Below, in pieces: positions 1 through 10,254 of a DNA stretch of 64,000 bases (position 1 is the stretch's first letter; each line of letters starts with the position of its first letter). The notes under the pieces are model-generated. The model was not told the origin of the DNA. It did not search any database and saw nothing but the letters and a program-made list of their open reading frames with translations. Position numbers and translations under genes: made by a program. Source of the DNA: Prochlorococcus sp. AG-347-J14 (lineage in GTDB: Bacteria > Cyanobacteriota > Cyanobacteriia > PCC-6307 > Cyanobiaceae). The stretch is from contig QCBU01000005.1 of assembly GCA_003281505.1 (NCBI GenBank), positions 42,849 through 106,848 on the forward strand, given 5' to 3'.

Positions 1-1127
1 CAACATTGTTCACTTAAAGTTTCAAGTTCACTAGTTTTATTCTTTAGATCGATAATTGATCTTTTCAGTTTTCCTTCTGGATATTTATCAAAGTCAATAT
101 CCCTGAAATTCTCGTCTGGACCAACGGATGGGAAATCATCATAAAAAATACTGTCTAATATGATTTTGGAATCTTTTTCAAAAGCATTTACATGATGAAA
201 AACGAATCCTTCTGGAGCATCTATTGTTAATGGTGGCTGACCTCTAAATAATCCACTTTCTCTGGGGATGATAAAAAACTTTGCCTTTTTATTTGGGTTT
301 GACTTTAGACATTGTGCTGCCCCTCTTTTGCCCATTACGAATGGGAGAGGATTGAAATCAATTGCATTCTGTAAAAATATTGCCCAATTAGTTGTAATTG
401 CGAAATCATGAAGGAATGCAAAGCCATTGAAGGTATCTTTTCTGTCGAACAGGAGCTCTCCTGAGTTTGTACCAGCATTATTAAATTCCATTAATCTAAT
501 GGTACTTTTTGGCCCCGTTTGTACTCCAAAAGTAACTAAAAGTTCTGAGGATGCATTTGAGTTTAGGTCTGTTTTGGGATGAGCACTGAATGCTTCGTTA
601 GGCTTGAGCACCCCTTTTAATGTCGTTAAACCTATAGTGTCAAGACTATCAGGATCCATGGCATGTGGACCGGCTGCTTCCCATAATGCGAGAATTTCAT
701 CTCCTAATTTAATGACATGCGTATTAGCAATATTTTTGAATTTTAGATCTAATACATTATTTAAAACTCCTCCATTTTTTTGTGTCCCAAAAACTCCTCT
801 ATAAATAAATTTATTTAATTTTTTTTCTTCCAAATAGCCTTTAGTTTTAACAAATCTATTTGTTAAGAATGGCTGGCCATTTTCGAATTTTATGGATGTT
901 ATCATTCCATCACCATCAAATGGATGATGAACCCATTGTCCACCTCTCTCTAATATGCCTGGTCCATTTCTTAATAATGTTCCATTTAAATTTTTAATAT
1001 TATTACCTTTGCTAACTGTAAGAGACTCTTTAGTTAGCTCCCTTTCTACATTTTGATATGCACTAGACCAATCCTCTTTATTAAAACTTTTGATTTTCTC
1101 GATTTTTTTATCTTGTAAATTAGTCAC
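1..1127 (-). CDS. Carotenoid oxygenase (RPE65/CCD family), C-terminus outside window
   Basis: About 375 residues are visible before the window edge removes the C-terminus. The family cleaves carotenoids or apocarotenoids with a non-haem iron held by four histidines. Three of them can be placed: H183 in SAHPK, H240 in FLHDFA and H311 or H312 in FHHVNAFE. The fourth lies near the C-terminus in this family and is not in view. The N-terminal family motif HHPFDGDGM is at residues 67-75. I chose the GTG at 1127 because an in-frame stop lies a few codons upstream and no ATG precedes conserved sequence. Substrate cannot be told from sequence; retinal or apocarotenal formation is possible. Its 5' neighbour hisB is on the same strand 72 bases upstream, probably coincidental. 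Confidence 0.88.
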   Translation of the reverse strand, partial: MTNLQDKKIEKIKSFNKEDWSSAYQNVERELTKESLTVSKGNNIKNLNGTLLRNGPGILERGGQWVHHPFDGDGMITSIKFENGQPFLTNRFVKTKGYLEEKKLNKFIYRGVFGTQKNGGVLNNVLDLKFKNIANTHVIKLGDEILALWEAAGPHAMDPDSLDTIGLTTLKGVLKPNEAFSAHPKTDLNSNASSELLVTFGVQTGPKSTIRLMEFNNAGTNSGELLFDRKDTFNGFAFLHDFAITTNWAIFLQNAIDFNPLPFVMGKRGAAQCLKSNPNKKAKFFIIPRESGLFRGQPPLTIDAPEGFVFHHVNAFEKDSKIILDSIFYDDFPSVGPDENFRDIDFDKYPEGKLKRSIIDLKNKTSELETLSEQC

Positions 1128-1199
1128 AACAAAATAATTACTTTATTTATTCTCTCCAAAAATCAACTGAATTGTGGCTAATTCTAAAAAATTTCTATT

Positions 1200-1805
1200 T
1201 TATTGATTTTCTAGCATTCCTTTACTGCTTGGAATTGAATCAAATCTTCTCAGATCTATTTCTGTAGCCATTCTCATCGCTCTTGAAAAAGCTTTAAAGC
1301 AAGCCTCAACTATATGATGTGAATTACTACCTCGTATTTGATTAATATGGAGTGTAATACCACTGTTATTTATAAAGGCAATAAAAAACTCCCTTACTAG
1401 TTCAGTATCATAATTTCCTATTCTAGGAGCTTTTAATTGAAGATCATAAGATAGATGTGGCCTTCCAGAGCAGTCTAAAGTGACTTGCACTAATGCTTCA
1501 TCTAATGGTGCAAAAAAATGTCCAAATCTGCTTATTCCTTTTCTTTCTCCCAAGGCTTTTGAAAATGCTTTGCCTAATGCGATCCCTACATCTTCATTTG
1601 TATGGTGATCATCTATATGGGTATCTCCAATCGCTTTTATTTTTAAATCGAATAAACCATGACTGGATATTTGATGAAGCATATGATCTAAGAATGGTAT
1701 TCCTGTATCAATCTCAGATATCCCATTTCCATCTAAGTTTATAAATACAGAAATATCTGTTTCATTCGTTTTTCTTTTTATTTCAGATTGCCTTAGAGAT
1801 GACAT
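1200..1805 (-). CDS. hisB: Imidazoleglycerol-phosphate dehydratase
   Basis: Catalyses dehydration of imidazole glycerol phosphate to imidazole acetol phosphate in histidine biosynthesis, using two manganese ions. The 201 residues are full length for the monofunctional enzyme. The metal-binding signatures are visible: FLDHMLHQ from residue 38, HHTNEDVGI from residue 67 and [12 protein letters not shown] from residue 161. No phosphatase domain is fused, as expected for cyanobacteria. The gene follows fabI on the same strand with a 21-base gap, so the two are probably cotranscribed although the pathways are unrelated. Other his genes are not in the window. Confidence 0.97.
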   Translation of the reverse strand: MSSLRQSEIKRKTNETDISVFINLDGNGISEIDTGIPFLDHMLHQISSHGLFDLKIKAIGDTHIDDHHTNEDVGIALGKAFSKALGERKGISRFGHFFAPLDEALVQVTLDCSGRPHLSYDLQLKAPRIGNYDTELVREFFIAFINNSGITLHINQIRGSNSHHIVEACFKAFSRAMRMATEIDLRRFDSIPSSKGMLENQ

Positions 1806-1826
1806 TTTTATGCAAAAAAACTTAGT

Positions 1827-2609
1827 TTACATTCCATTAATGCAGTAACCCGCATCAACATAAATTGTTTGGCCTGAAATTCCGCTAGAGAGATCACTTA
1901 ATAAAAAAGCAGCTGTATTACCTACTTCTGTTTGAGTGACTGTTCTGCGTAAAGGAGCCTTTTCTTCAACATTGTGAATCATATCTAAAATGCCACCTAT
2001 AGCAGAACTAGCAAGTGTTCTTATTGGTCCAGCACTTATTGCATTAACTCTGACTTGTTTTTCGGGCCCAAGCTCTGCAGAAAGATATCTTACTGAGGCT
2101 TCTAAAGCTGCTTTGGCCACTCCCATTACGTTGTAGTTAGGAATCGCTCTCTCTGATCCTAAATAAGTTAATGAGACAACGCCAGCACCATCACTAAAAA
2201 GTGGTTTTGCTGCTTTACATAAAGGTGCTAACGAATACGCACTTATATTAAGAGCCCTATCGAAACCCTCTGAAGAGGTAGCACTATAATCTCCAATCAA
2301 TTCGTCGCGTCCTGCAAATGCTAAGCAGTGTACTAATCCATCAATTTGCCCCCAATTGTTTTCTATATTTTTAAAGATTTCTTCAATTTGGGCTGGATTT
2401 TGAACATCAAGAGGTAAAAATAATGATGGGTTTAATGGTTCAGTTAGTTCTCGAACTTTAGATTCGAATCTTCCCTTATCATCAGGCAAATATGTGATTC
2501 CAAGTTCTGCGCCAGCTTTTGAAAGTTGTTGAGCAATACCCCATGCTATTGAACGATTGTTGGCAATTCCCGTAACAAGAATTTTTTTGCCAGTTAGATT
2601 AAGAAGCAT
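1827..2609 (-). CDS. fabI: Enoyl-[acyl-carrier-protein] reductase (NADH)
   Basis: Last reductive step of each fatty-acid elongation cycle, in the cytoplasm. It is a short-chain dehydrogenase of the FabI type: nucleotide site GIANNRSIAWGIA near residues 14-26, and the catalytic set Y149, Y159 and K166 in SLTYLG and NYNVMGVAKAA. I place the start at 2609, which gives 260 residues, the usual FabI length. A longer frame opens at 2690, but its extra 27 residues are not FabI-like. It is divergent from the thioredoxin-like gene at 2716. FabI is the target of triclosan-type inhibitors in other bacteria; nothing here suggests an altered active site. Confidence 0.96.
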   Translation of the reverse strand: MLLNLTGKKILVTGIANNRSIAWGIAQQLSKAGAELGITYLPDDKGRFESKVRELTEPLNPSLFLPLDVQNPAQIEEIFKNIENNWGQIDGLVHCLAFAGRDELIGDYSATSSEGFDRALNISAYSLAPLCKAAKPLFSDGAGVVSLTYLGSERAIPNYNVMGVAKAALEASVRYLSAELGPEKQVRVNAISAGPIRTLASSAIGGILDMIHNVEEKAPLRRTVTQTEVGNTAAFLLSDLSSGISGQTIYVDAGYCINGM

Positions 2610-2715
2610 TTTGTTTATTATTTCTATATATTCTCCTATATAAAAGTACCTATGTTTATGGATTACTGCAAAATGTACAATAATTTTCAAATATCAAAGA
2701 ATATTTAACTTAAAC

Positions 2716-3309
2716 ATGGTCAGAACAAATTCTATGGTTTTGGAATTAGGTTTTCAATTACCTAATTTCGAAATGTTAAATGCTAATTCTACTAATAATC
2801 AGTATTTTAATTCTCAAAATCTAGATAATCGGCATTTACTTTTAATGTTTATTTGTGCCCATTGTCCATTTGTTAAATATATTGAGAATCAAATTTTCAC
2901 CTTTAGTAAAGAAATTGAAAATACAGTTCAAACAGTTGCAATTTCTAGTAATGATATTGTCACTCATCCTTCAGATTCTCCTGAAAATTTGAGATTACAA
3001 GCACAATCACAGGGATGGAGTTTCCCTTATCTGTATGATGAAAATCAAAATTTTGCTAAGGAATTAAAAGCCGCTTGCACTCCGGATTTTTATCTTTTTT
3101 CAAATGAAGGAGATGGAGATTTTTTATTGTTTTATCATGGCCAATTAGATGATAGTAGACCAGGTAATAATATCCCTCTGTCTGGAAAAGATTTGCGCTC
3201 TGCTGTAAAAGATTTGAATCAAGATAATTCTTATCCTTCAAATCAGATGCCTTCTTTAGGTTGCAATATAAAATGGACTCCTGGTAAAGAACCCAGTTGG
3301 TTTAAATGA
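2716..3309 (+). CDS. Thioredoxin-like / AhpC-TSA family protein
   Basis: A 197-residue soluble protein of the thioredoxin fold. The strand-turn-helix with the active site is at residues 41-55, with C47-A-H-C50 followed by PF, a CxxC redox pair as in thioredoxin-family oxidoreductases. This is unlike the single TxxC of peroxiredoxins. Related cyanobacterial proteins are annotated only as thioredoxin family or AhpC/TSA; the partner is not known. Start could be the first ATG at 2716 or the ATG at 2734, since the first six residues are not conserved-looking. No signal peptide. It is divergent from fabI, with a 106-base intergenic region that must hold both promoters. Confidence 0.75.
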   Translation: MVRTNSMVLELGFQLPNFEMLNANSTNNQYFNSQNLDNRHLLLMFICAHCPFVKYIENQIFTFSKEIENTVQTVAISSNDIVTHPSDSPENLRLQAQSQGWSFPYLYDENQNFAKELKAACTPDFYLFSNEGDGDFLLFYHGQLDDSRPGNNIPLSGKDLRSAVKDLNQDNSYPSNQMPSLGCNIKWTPGKEPSWFK

Positions 3310-3362
3310 ATTAAAAATTTTTTTCCCCCATAGAAATATGGTTTAGGGTTAATATATTCACT

Positions 3363-4568
3363 ATGCAGATACCTCCATTTACTTTAAATAGGCAGTACCA
3401 AGAAATTGGCTCAGAAATTGAGAGTGAGGTTTCTAAAGTTTTAAAAGGTGGCCAGTATATTGGAGGACAAGAAATTGCTAAATTTGAAGAGAGTTTTTCT
3501 AGTCTGATTGGTGTTGAAAATACTATTGGATGTAATAGTGGAACTGATGCTTTAGTATTAGCTTTGCGAGCATTAGATATTGGTGTGGGTGATGAAGTTA
3601 TTACCTCATCTTTTAGCTTTTTTGCGACTGCAGAGGCTATTAGTGCAGTTGGTGCTCATCCTGTTTTGGTAGATATAGATCCAGAAACTTATCTCATTAA
3701 TACTGATCTAATAGAACAAGAAATAAATTCTAATACCAAGGCAATTATGCCAGTTCATTTATTTGGGAATGCAGTGAATATGACCTTAGTAAAATCTTTG
3801 GCCAACAAATATGATTTAAAAGTAATCGAAGATTGTGCTCAGGCAACATGCACAATGTGGGAAAATTCCAAAGTTGGTAGTATCGGTGATATAGGTTGTT
3901 TTAGCTTTTTCCCTACTAAAAATTTAGGAGCTGCTGGAGATGGTGGAGCAGTAACAACTTCAGATAAGAAGATTGCCAAAAAAATTAGAGAACTGGCTGT
4001 TCATGGCAGCCCAATTAGATATCACCATACCCAAATTGGATATAACAGTAGACTTGATACTATTCAAGCTGCCATCTTAAACATTAAAATTAAATATATT
4101 TCTAAGTGGATTAATAATCGCCAAAAAATTGCTAATAATTACCTTTATTTATTAGAAGAAAATCCATTTATTAGTTTCCCAAAAATTAGCTCTGATTCAA
4201 TTTCCCATTCTTGGAATCAATTTGTCATCAAATTAAGAAACGATAAATATTTTTTAAATGAAGATTTTTCAAATTTATTTGATACTGATTGCAAAAAATA
4301 CTATTCCTTAAGGAATTTGGTGAAACAACAACTTTTTGAAAAAGGTATTAATTCAATTATTTATTATCCAATTCCAATACACGCACAAATAGCTTACAAA
4401 AATAAAAATTTTTCTAGAACAAAACTCATAAATACAGAGAGAATTTGTACAGAAGTTCTAAGTCTCCCAATGTTTCCTGAAATTTCTTATGAAGAGCAAG
4501 TTTATGTAGCAGAAAATTTAAATAAAGTTTTGAAGAATTGTATAGAGGAACTTCAAATTTCAGCATAA
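3363..4568 (+). CDS. DegT/DnrJ/EryC1/StrS-family PLP aminotransferase
   Basis: A 401-residue type-I-fold PLP enzyme of the sugar aminotransferase family, which makes amino sugars on nucleotide-sugar carriers. Visible signatures are GCNSGTDALVLALRAL for the PLP phosphate site, EDCAQATC, and the Schiff-base lysine K186 in FFPTKNLGAAGDGGA. The C-terminal part carries QQLFEKGINSIIYYPIPIHAQ, typical of the family. No nucleotide-sugar dehydrogenase or glycosyltransferase lies nearby, so the natural substrate is open. Older cyanobacterial annotations call such genes pleiotropic regulatory protein. The last 16 bases overlap the 3' end of the photolyase gene tail-to-tail. Confidence 0.9.
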   Translation: MQIPPFTLNRQYQEIGSEIESEVSKVLKGGQYIGGQEIAKFEESFSSLIGVENTIGCNSGTDALVLALRALDIGVGDEVITSSFSFFATAEAISAVGAHPVLVDIDPETYLINTDLIEQEINSNTKAIMPVHLFGNAVNMTLVKSLANKYDLKVIEDCAQATCTMWENSKVGSIGDIGCFSFFPTKNLGAAGDGGAVTTSDKKIAKKIRELAVHGSPIRYHHTQIGYNSRLDTIQAAILNIKIKYISKWINNRQKIANNYLYLLEENPFISFPKISSDSISHSWNQFVIKLRNDKYFLNEDFSNLFDTDCKKYYSLRNLVKQQLFEKGINSIIYYPIPIHAQIAYKNKNFSRTKLINTERICTEVLSLPMFPEISYEEQVYVAENLNKVLKNCIEELQISA

Positions 4569-5989
4569 AGTGATTTAAATAATCTTTGTTGTATGTTGTG
4601 ATGGACAATAGGACTTGAATAATTATTTTTTTCTAAATTAGATATCTCACCATTTAATAATTCTGAATTTGACACTTTTGATAATTCAGGAATCCAATAT
4701 TTTATATATTCGCAAATAGGATCAAATTTCTTTGCTTGGGTATATGGATTAAAAATTCTAAGTGGTTTTGGATCCATACCGCTACTAGCGCTCCACTGCC
4801 ATCCCCCATTATTTGCAGCTAAGTCTCCATCAACCAACGTCTCCATAAATTTTTTCTCGCCCATTTGCCAACTGCATATAAGATCTTTTACCAGAAATGA
4901 AGCGACTATCATCCTACATCTGTTATGCATCCAGCCAGTACTATTAAGTTGACGCATTGCAGCATCAACTATAGGTACTCCGGTCTCTCCGTTGCTCCAA
5001 TGTTGAAACCATTCATTATTATTTTGCCATGCAAAGTGATCCCATTTTTTTCTATATGGACCTTTCTCTAGCTCTGGGAAATGGAATAAGCAATGTTGAT
5101 AAAATTCACGCCAAACAAGTTCTTTTTGCCAAGTTTCAATTGATAGGTAATTTCCTTGATTTGCAAAATCTGAATTCAAATTTAATGTGGCGTTCCAAAC
5201 TTTTCTAATGCTGATGGTGCCGAATCTTAGAGATGCACTTAGAAATGATGTCCCATTATGGGAAGGAAAATCTCTTGCAGAACTGTAAGAATATATTTTT
5301 TTTTCGTTAATAAAGTTTTCTAATAATGTTTGCGCAGCATTCTCCCCTGGTCTACATGGACAAATATTCGAACCAGGAAATTTGATACTTTTGTTAAATT
5401 TCTCTAGAACCGAATCAGATGACTTTATTATCTTATTTTCTTTGAGTTTATTATCGATATCTTTAAAATGGAAAACAACTTTATCTTGTTCAAATGAACC
5501 TAATAAGTTCATTTTTGATTTAACTTTTTTATAAAAAGCTCCATAAACTGAATAAGGATTATTATTTCCTGAAAATATTTTTGAAGGGTCTACTAATAAG
5601 TGATCCCAAGTTTCAATAACTTGAATATTTTGTTCTGTTAAATTATTTTTTATTACTAAATCTCGATTAATCTCATAAGGTTCAATTGATCTATTCCAAA
5701 AAACAAATTTAGCATCTATTTTCTTTGCTAATTTAGGAATTATCAATACCGGATCTCCTTCTTCCATAACTAATCTGCTACCCATTTTTTTCCAATTATT
5801 TTCTAATTCTAGAAGCGAATTTCCTAGAAACCAAGCTCTTGAACTTGCATTGAAATCGTGTGAGTAATTTTTATCGAATATATAAGTTGAAGTAATAGCA
5901 TTTGATAGTGAAAATGCTTTGATTAAAGCTTGATTATCAAATATTCTTAAATCCTTTCTGTGCCAAAAAAGTATTCTAGGTTTATTCAT
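4553..5989 (-). CDS. phrB: Deoxyribodipyrimidine photolyase (class I CPD type)
   Basis: Light-driven repair of UV pyrimidine dimers, with FAD as catalytic cofactor and an antenna in the N-terminal domain. The N-terminus ILFWHRKDLRIFDNQAL is the photolyase alpha/beta domain. The C-terminal FAD domain shows TWQKELVWREFYQH, GETGVPIVDAAMRQL, GWMHNRCRMIVASFL and WQWSASSGMDPKPLRIFNP, where N and D residues contact flavin in known structures. The 478 residues are full length and there is no cryptochrome C-terminal extension. It shares its first 4 bases with the stop of the upstream NUDIX gene (ATGA overlap), implying translational coupling. This makes sense for a surface-ocean phototroph. Confidence 0.95.
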   Translation of the reverse strand: MNKPRILFWHRKDLRIFDNQALIKAFSLSNAITSTYIFDKNYSHDFNASSRAWFLGNSLLELENNWKKMGSRLVMEEGDPVLIIPKLAKKIDAKFVFWNRSIEPYEINRDLVIKNNLTEQNIQVIETWDHLLVDPSKIFSGNNNPYSVYGAFYKKVKSKMNLLGSFEQDKVVFHFKDIDNKLKENKIIKSSDSVLEKFNKSIKFPGSNICPCRPGENAAQTLLENFINEKKIYSYSSARDFPSHNGTSFLSASLRFGTISIRKVWNATLNLNSDFANQGNYLSIETWQKELVWREFYQHCLFHFPELEKGPYRKKWDHFAWQNNNEWFQHWSNGETGVPIVDAAMRQLNSTGWMHNRCRMIVASFLVKDLICSWQMGEKKFMETLVDGDLAANNGGWQWSASSGMDPKPLRIFNPYTQAKKFDPICEYIKYWIPELSKVSNSELLNGEISNLEKNNYSSPIVHHNIQQRLFKSLYAEI

Positions 5990-6549
5990 AATTTATCTAA
6001 AAATTGTTTAGCTCTAAACCAAGCCGTAACGGTTTTGGCGTCAAGAATTTCATCCCCACTAGAAATGAGATTATCTAGTTCGTCGGGATCTAAAATTAAT
6101 ACTTCTATATCTTCATCTAAATCTCCTTTAACCTCGGATTTGAGTTTGTTTAAATCACGAGCTAAAAATAAATAAATTTCTTCATCTGCATAACCAGGAG
6201 CAGGTACAAGAGTTCCCAATTCATCCCATTTGTTTGCAATGAATCCAGCCTCTTCTTGTATTTCTCTTTGAATTGAATTAATAGGTGTTTCACCTATTTC
6301 TAATGTACCTGCTGGAAATTCTAATAAATATCTTGAAACAGCAAATCTATATTGCCTAAGAATGATAACTTTATTGTCTTTTGTAATAGGTACGGCTAAT
6401 GCTGCTCCAGGATGCTTAATATATCCATATTCACCTTCATGTCCATTTGGAAGCTCAATTCGATTTATTTCGAAACTAAATTTTTTTGATTTTAACTCAG
6501 ATATTTTTTCTTTAAAAATGGATCTTTTTATAAAGTTTTTGTGGCCCAT
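5986..6549 (-). CDS. NUDIX hydrolase, ADP-ribose pyrophosphatase-like
   Basis: A 187-residue NUDIX enzyme. The NUDIX box GX5EX7REUXEEXGU is complete: G81, E87, R95, E96, E99, E100 and G102, which bind the catalytic metals. The upstream segment with LRQYRFAV and LEFPAG is typical of the ADP-ribose pyrophosphatase branch (NudF/YqkG-like), which clears ADP-ribose or similar nucleoside diphosphate derivatives. The exact substrate is inferred from those motifs only. It is the first gene of a two-gene unit with phrB, the stop overlapping the photolyase ATG. Confidence 0.87.
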   Translation of the reverse strand: MGHKNFIKRSIFKEKISELKSKKFSFEINRIELPNGHEGEYGYIKHPGAALAVPITKDNKVIILRQYRFAVSRYLLEFPAGTLEIGETPINSIQREIQEEAGFIANKWDELGTLVPAPGYADEEIYLFLARDLNKLKSEVKGDLDEDIEVLILDPDELDNLISSGDEILDAKTVTAWFRAKQFLDKL

Positions 6550-6609
6550 AATTTTTAAATAAAGCTAGCCTAACAGTTATTTTTTGGTTTTGTAAATCAT
6601 TTATATAGA

Positions 6610-7176
6610 CTATTTTGGGGTATCAAACTTTTTGATTTTTTGGCTTCTACTCAAGATCTCAGATAGTGGTGTAATAACGAAATTCCGATTCATGAATCTA
6701 GGGTGAGGTAATGTTAATTCCTCGTCAACCATATGAAAATCTTCCCACCAAAGAATATCTAAATCGAGACATCTTGATAGCCATTTCTTTCCCATTGGTG
6801 TCTCTTCTCGTCCGAAAAATCTCTCTAACTTTTTTAGCTCTTTTAAAAGTAATTTTGCTTTTTTATTTGATGGTTTTGGAAATGAATTACTTTTTATGAG
6901 CAATAGAGTATTTAAATAATTTGGCTGCTCATTTTCAACTCCATGAGGTAATGTCTCATAAATTGAAGACCAAAAAAAGTTTGCATTAAACTTTCTTTTC
7001 TCCTCTTTTTGTTTGTTGGAATTACCTCCCCATTCATTTATTATTTCTTCTATTTTTGGTTTGCACATTAATAGTGACTCAAGAGGGCTTCCGAATTTAC
7101 TATCAATATTTGCTCCGAGGGATATACATAGTCCATTTTTGATATTAAGATTTGATAATTCCACTACAAAAAACAA
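6610..7176 (-). CDS. folK: 2-amino-4-hydroxy-6-hydroxymethyldihydropteridine pyrophosphokinase
   Basis: Transfers pyrophosphate from ATP to 6-hydroxymethyl-dihydropterin in folate biosynthesis. Family marks are [15 protein letters not shown] near residue 17, the W-S-S-I-Y-E-T-LP segment, a basic [10 protein letters not shown] loop, [11 protein letters not shown] (metal-binding D-x-D) and [19 protein letters not shown] near the C-terminus. The 188 residues are slightly longer than the E. coli enzyme because of an insertion after residue 50. The start at 7176 is ATG; a shorter form beginning a few residues later is possible. It is divergent from chlD. Confidence 0.93.
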   Translation of the reverse strand: MFFVVELSNLNIKNGLCISLGANIDSKFGSPLESLLMCKPKIEEIINEWGGNSNKQKEEKRKFNANFFWSSIYETLPHGVENEQPNYLNTLLLIKSNSFPKPSNKKAKLLLKELKKLERFFGREETPMGKKWLSRCLDLDILWWEDFHMVDEELTLPHPRFMNRNFVITPLSEILSRSQKIKKFDTPK

Positions 7177-7212
7177 AGTTATTGGATAAATTCTATATCA
7201 GGCATTTTTAAA

Positions 7213-9396
7213 GTGAATTTGAATCCCGAGTTACAAGAAAAAGGAGAAATAAAAAATTTAATGAAGTCAAAGGATTCTTTTAGAGCTTTCCCTTTGGCGG
7301 CAATTACAGGTCATAGTTTATTAAAGTTATCTTTGCTTTTAGCAGCAGTTGATCCCAGTTTAGGAGGAGTTATTATCGCTGGAGGAAGAGGTACTGGTAA
7401 GTCAGTATTAGCTAGGGGTTTGCATACTTTACTCCCTCCTATAGAGGTATTAGATAATGAATTAATATTGGAAAAGCTAACTATGAGAAATAGTAATACT
7501 TCATTAAGACCAATCGGTAAGAACCTAGATCCAGATAAGCCAGAGGAATGGGATATTAGTACTAATAAATTGTTAGAGGAGGTAATTGGAAGTGATTATT
7601 TGAATCAAATTGAAGAAATTCCGAAAAAAGTAAGAGAGGCTCCATTTATCCAAGTTCCCATTGGCATAACAGAAGATAGGCTTGTTGGATCAATTGACGT
7701 CGCTGCATCATTAAGTACTGGGGAACAAGTTTTTCAGCCTGGAATTTTAGCAGAGGCTCATAGAGGCGTTCTTTATGTAGATGATATAAATTTATTGGAT
7801 GATGGCATTGTAAATTTAATTCTTGAAGCCACAGGAAGAGAGAAAAATAATATTGAAAGAGATGGTTTAAGCCTTTCTCATCCTTGTAGGTCACTTTTAA
7901 TAGCAACTTATAATCCTGAAGAAGGTGCTCTAAGAGATCATGTTTTAGATCGTTTTGCCATCGTGCTTTCCGCAGATCAATCTATTGATAATGCTCAAAG
8001 AGTTGATATTACAAAATCTGTTTTATCGCACGCAGAAAATAATATTAAATTTTCAGAAAGATGGTCTGAAGAATCTGATAATTTATCCACTCAATTAATT
8101 TTGGCGAGACAATGGTTAAAGGACGTCAAGATAACAAAAGAGCAAATAACGTATTTAGTTAATGAAGCTCTTAGAGGAGGAGTAGAAGGGCATAGGTCAG
8201 AATTATTTGCAGTAAAAGTAGCAAAGGCTAATGCAGCTCTTCGAGGCGATGAGAATGTAAATTCTGAAGACCTAAAAGTAGCAGTAAGGTTAGTTATTCT
8301 TCCACGAGCAATGCAAATGCCTCCAGACGATGATGATATTCAACCACCCCCTCCAGAGGATCAGAGCCCCCCACCCCCACCTAAATCAAATAATGAAGAG
8401 TCTGAGCCTGATACTAGTGAAAATGATAATGAGCAAGACCAAGAACAAGAAGAAGATAATTCTGATGGAGAAGAAGAATCTACTCCCGAAATACCTGAAG
8501 AATTCATATTAGATCCTGAGGCATGCATGGTTGATCCTGATTTATTGCTTTTTTCATCAGCTAAAGCTAAAGCAGGGAATAGCGGTAGTAGATCAGTCAT
8601 ATTTAGTGATAGCAGAGGAAGATATGTAAAACCTATTATTCCAAGAGGTAAAGTTAAAAGAATTGCTGTAGATGCTACCCTTAGAGCTGCTGCTCCATAT
8701 CAAAAATCGAGAAGATTAAGGAACCCTAATAAATCAATAGTTATTGAAGAAAATGATTTTAGAGCAAAGCTTCTTCAAAAAAAGGCGGGGGCCTTAGTAA
8801 TTTTTCTCGTTGATGCTAGTGGCTCTATGGCTTTAAATAGAATGCAAAGTGCCAAAGGCGCTGTAATTAGACTTTTGACAGAAGCGTATGAGAATAGAGA
8901 TGAAGTAGCTCTTATTCCTTTTAGAGGTAATCAGGCCGAAGTGCTTTTGCCTCCAACAAGATCAATAACTGCTGCAAAAAGAAGGTTGGAAACAATGCCT
9001 TGTGGTGGAGGTTCCCCTTTGGCACATGGATTAACACAATCAGCAAAAGTAGCAAAAAATGCTCTTTCAACAGGAGATATAGGTCAAGTTATTGTTGTGG
9101 GGATAACTGATGGACGAGGAAATGTACCATTAGGATTATCACTAGGACAAAATGAGATTGAGGGAAAAGATAGCGAAAATGAAAGTGTCAATTTAAAACA
9201 GGAGGTTCTAGATATAGCTGCAAAATATCCCATGCTTGGGATAAAACTCTTAGTAATTGATACTGAGAGAAAATTTATAGCAAGTGGATTTGGTAAAGAA
9301 TTAGCAGAGGCTGCTCAAGGGAAATACGTTCAATTGCCAAAAGCTACAGATAAAGCTATAGCAGCTATGGCTTTAAATGCTATCAATGAATTCTAA
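7213..9396 (+). CDS. chlD: Magnesium chelatase subunit D
   Basis: ATPase-like subunit of the Mg chelatase (ChlH-ChlI-ChlD) that inserts magnesium into protoporphyrin IX, the first committed chlorophyll step. The N-terminal AAA+ domain has a P-loop GGRGTGKS near residues 57-64. A low-complexity linker follows: a proline-rich stretch near residues 378-393, then an acidic E/D/N-rich run to about 425. The C-terminal von Willebrand A domain has the MIDAS motif DASGSM starting at residue 534. The reading frame opens with GTG at 7213, but the ATG at 7261 (711 residues) follows an AAGGAG and begins just before conserved sequence, so it is at least as likely to be the true start. Confidence 0.96.
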   Translation: MNLNPELQEKGEIKNLMKSKDSFRAFPLAAITGHSLLKLSLLLAAVDPSLGGVIIAGGRGTGKSVLARGLHTLLPPIEVLDNELILEKLTMRNSNTSLRPIGKNLDPDKPEEWDISTNKLLEEVIGSDYLNQIEEIPKKVREAPFIQVPIGITEDRLVGSIDVAASLSTGEQVFQPGILAEAHRGVLYVDDINLLDDGIVNLILEATGREKNNIERDGLSLSHPCRSLLIATYNPEEGALRDHVLDRFAIVLSADQSIDNAQRVDITKSVLSHAENNIKFSERWSEESDNLSTQLILARQWLKDVKITKEQITYLVNEALRGGVEGHRSELFAVKVAKANAALRGDENVNSEDLKVAVRLVILPRAMQMPPDDDDIQPPPPEDQSPPPPPKSNNEESEPDTSENDNEQDQEQEEDNSDGEEESTPEIPEEFILDPEACMVDPDLLLFSSAKAKAGNSGSRSVIFSDSRGRYVKPIIPRGKVKRIAVDATLRAAAPYQKSRRLRNPNKSIVIEENDFRAKLLQKKAGALVIFLVDASGSMALNRMQSAKGAVIRLLTEAYENRDEVALIPFRGNQAEVLLPPTRSITAAKRRLETMPCGGGSPLAHGLTQSAKVAKNALSTGDIGQVIVVGITDGRGNVPLGLSLGQNEIEGKDSENESVNLKQEVLDIAAKYPMLGIKLLVIDTERKFIASGFGKELAEAAQGKYVQLPKATDKAIAAMALNAINEF

Positions 9397-9403
9397 ATAT
9401 TTC

Positions 9404-10249
9404 TTATGGATAAATTTCATTAAGGAATTTTGAAAGTCCAATCGTTAAATCTCTTATAGATTTTGTTAATTCTTTATCTTGTGTTAATTTTTCAAAATCA
9501 TCGCTCATATCATCTATTTTGGTTGAGATAGATCTAGCAGCATTAATTGTCAATTTAATGTCATTAAGGGTTTCTTTGTCATCAATAGTAGACAAAATGT
9601 TATTTAAATGGTTAGCAGCAATTGTAATTTCTTTTATTAGAGGTTCCACTCTTTGAAGTTCTTGTTTCGATAAATAAATTAATTCATCAAGATTTTCTTG
9701 AGTTCTATCAAATTGGTCAATTGAGGTAACGATGTTTTCAATTAGGTTTTCTTGATTTGTTTCTTTTAAAAGTTGGCTTATTCTATTAGTTATATTTGAG
9801 AGACTTGATAGTTGTTTACCTGTAATAGTGTCTCCCTGACAAATAATTAATTTTGCATCGCATTTTTCTGATATAGGTTTTGCAATGTTTTTAGGAATTG
9901 TCTTGTCACTAGTTTCTAAAGCAACCTGTACATCTCCTCCGAGGAAAGAATTTGTTACTACCCTTGCAAAAGCTGGTCTTGGAAGAATGATTTCAGGATT
10001 ATTTAAAACTATCTTTGCTTTAATTGATTCATTTGTAAACAAGATATCTTCTATAGATCCAACTAAGATTCCTCTATAAGTAACTGGAGATTTTTTTGAT
10101 AAACCGCTTGCGTTATTGAATTCAGCAAAGAGGTGCCAATTTTTTGAAGATAATCTCACTCCTCTTAGCCAAAAAGAAAAAAATGAGAATATTAAAATTC
10201 CTCCTAATAAGGAAAAACCAACTATTGAGTCTCGTAAGCTTCTACGCAT
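9404..10249 (-). CDS. MCE/MlaD-family lipid-transport substrate-binding protein
   Basis: A 281-residue protein with one N-terminal membrane anchor (residues 9-28) followed by an MCE domain (about residues 39-110, with SGLSKKSPVTYRGILVGSIEDI-like core split over turns). The C-terminal half is a long helical region, probably coiled coil. MCE proteins form rings that carry lipids between membranes with an MlaE permease and MlaF ATPase. The ATPase gene is directly upstream with a 5-base gap. No permease gene is present in the window. In plants the equivalent TGD2/TGD3 system imports lipids into plastids. It ends 7 bases from the convergent chlD. Confidence 0.85.
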   Translation of the reverse strand: MRRSLRDSIVGFSLLGGILIFSFFSFWLRGVRLSSKNWHLFAEFNNASGLSKKSPVTYRGILVGSIEDILFTNESIKAKIVLNNPEIILPRPAFARVVTNSFLGGDVQVALETSDKTIPKNIAKPISEKCDAKLIICQGDTITGKQLSSLSNITNRISQLLKETNQENLIENIVTSIDQFDRTQENLDELIYLSKQELQRVEPLIKEITIAANHLNNILSTIDDKETLNDIKLTINAARSISTKIDDMSDDFEKLTQDKELTKSIRDLTIGLSKFLNEIYP

Positions 10250-10254
10250 AATTT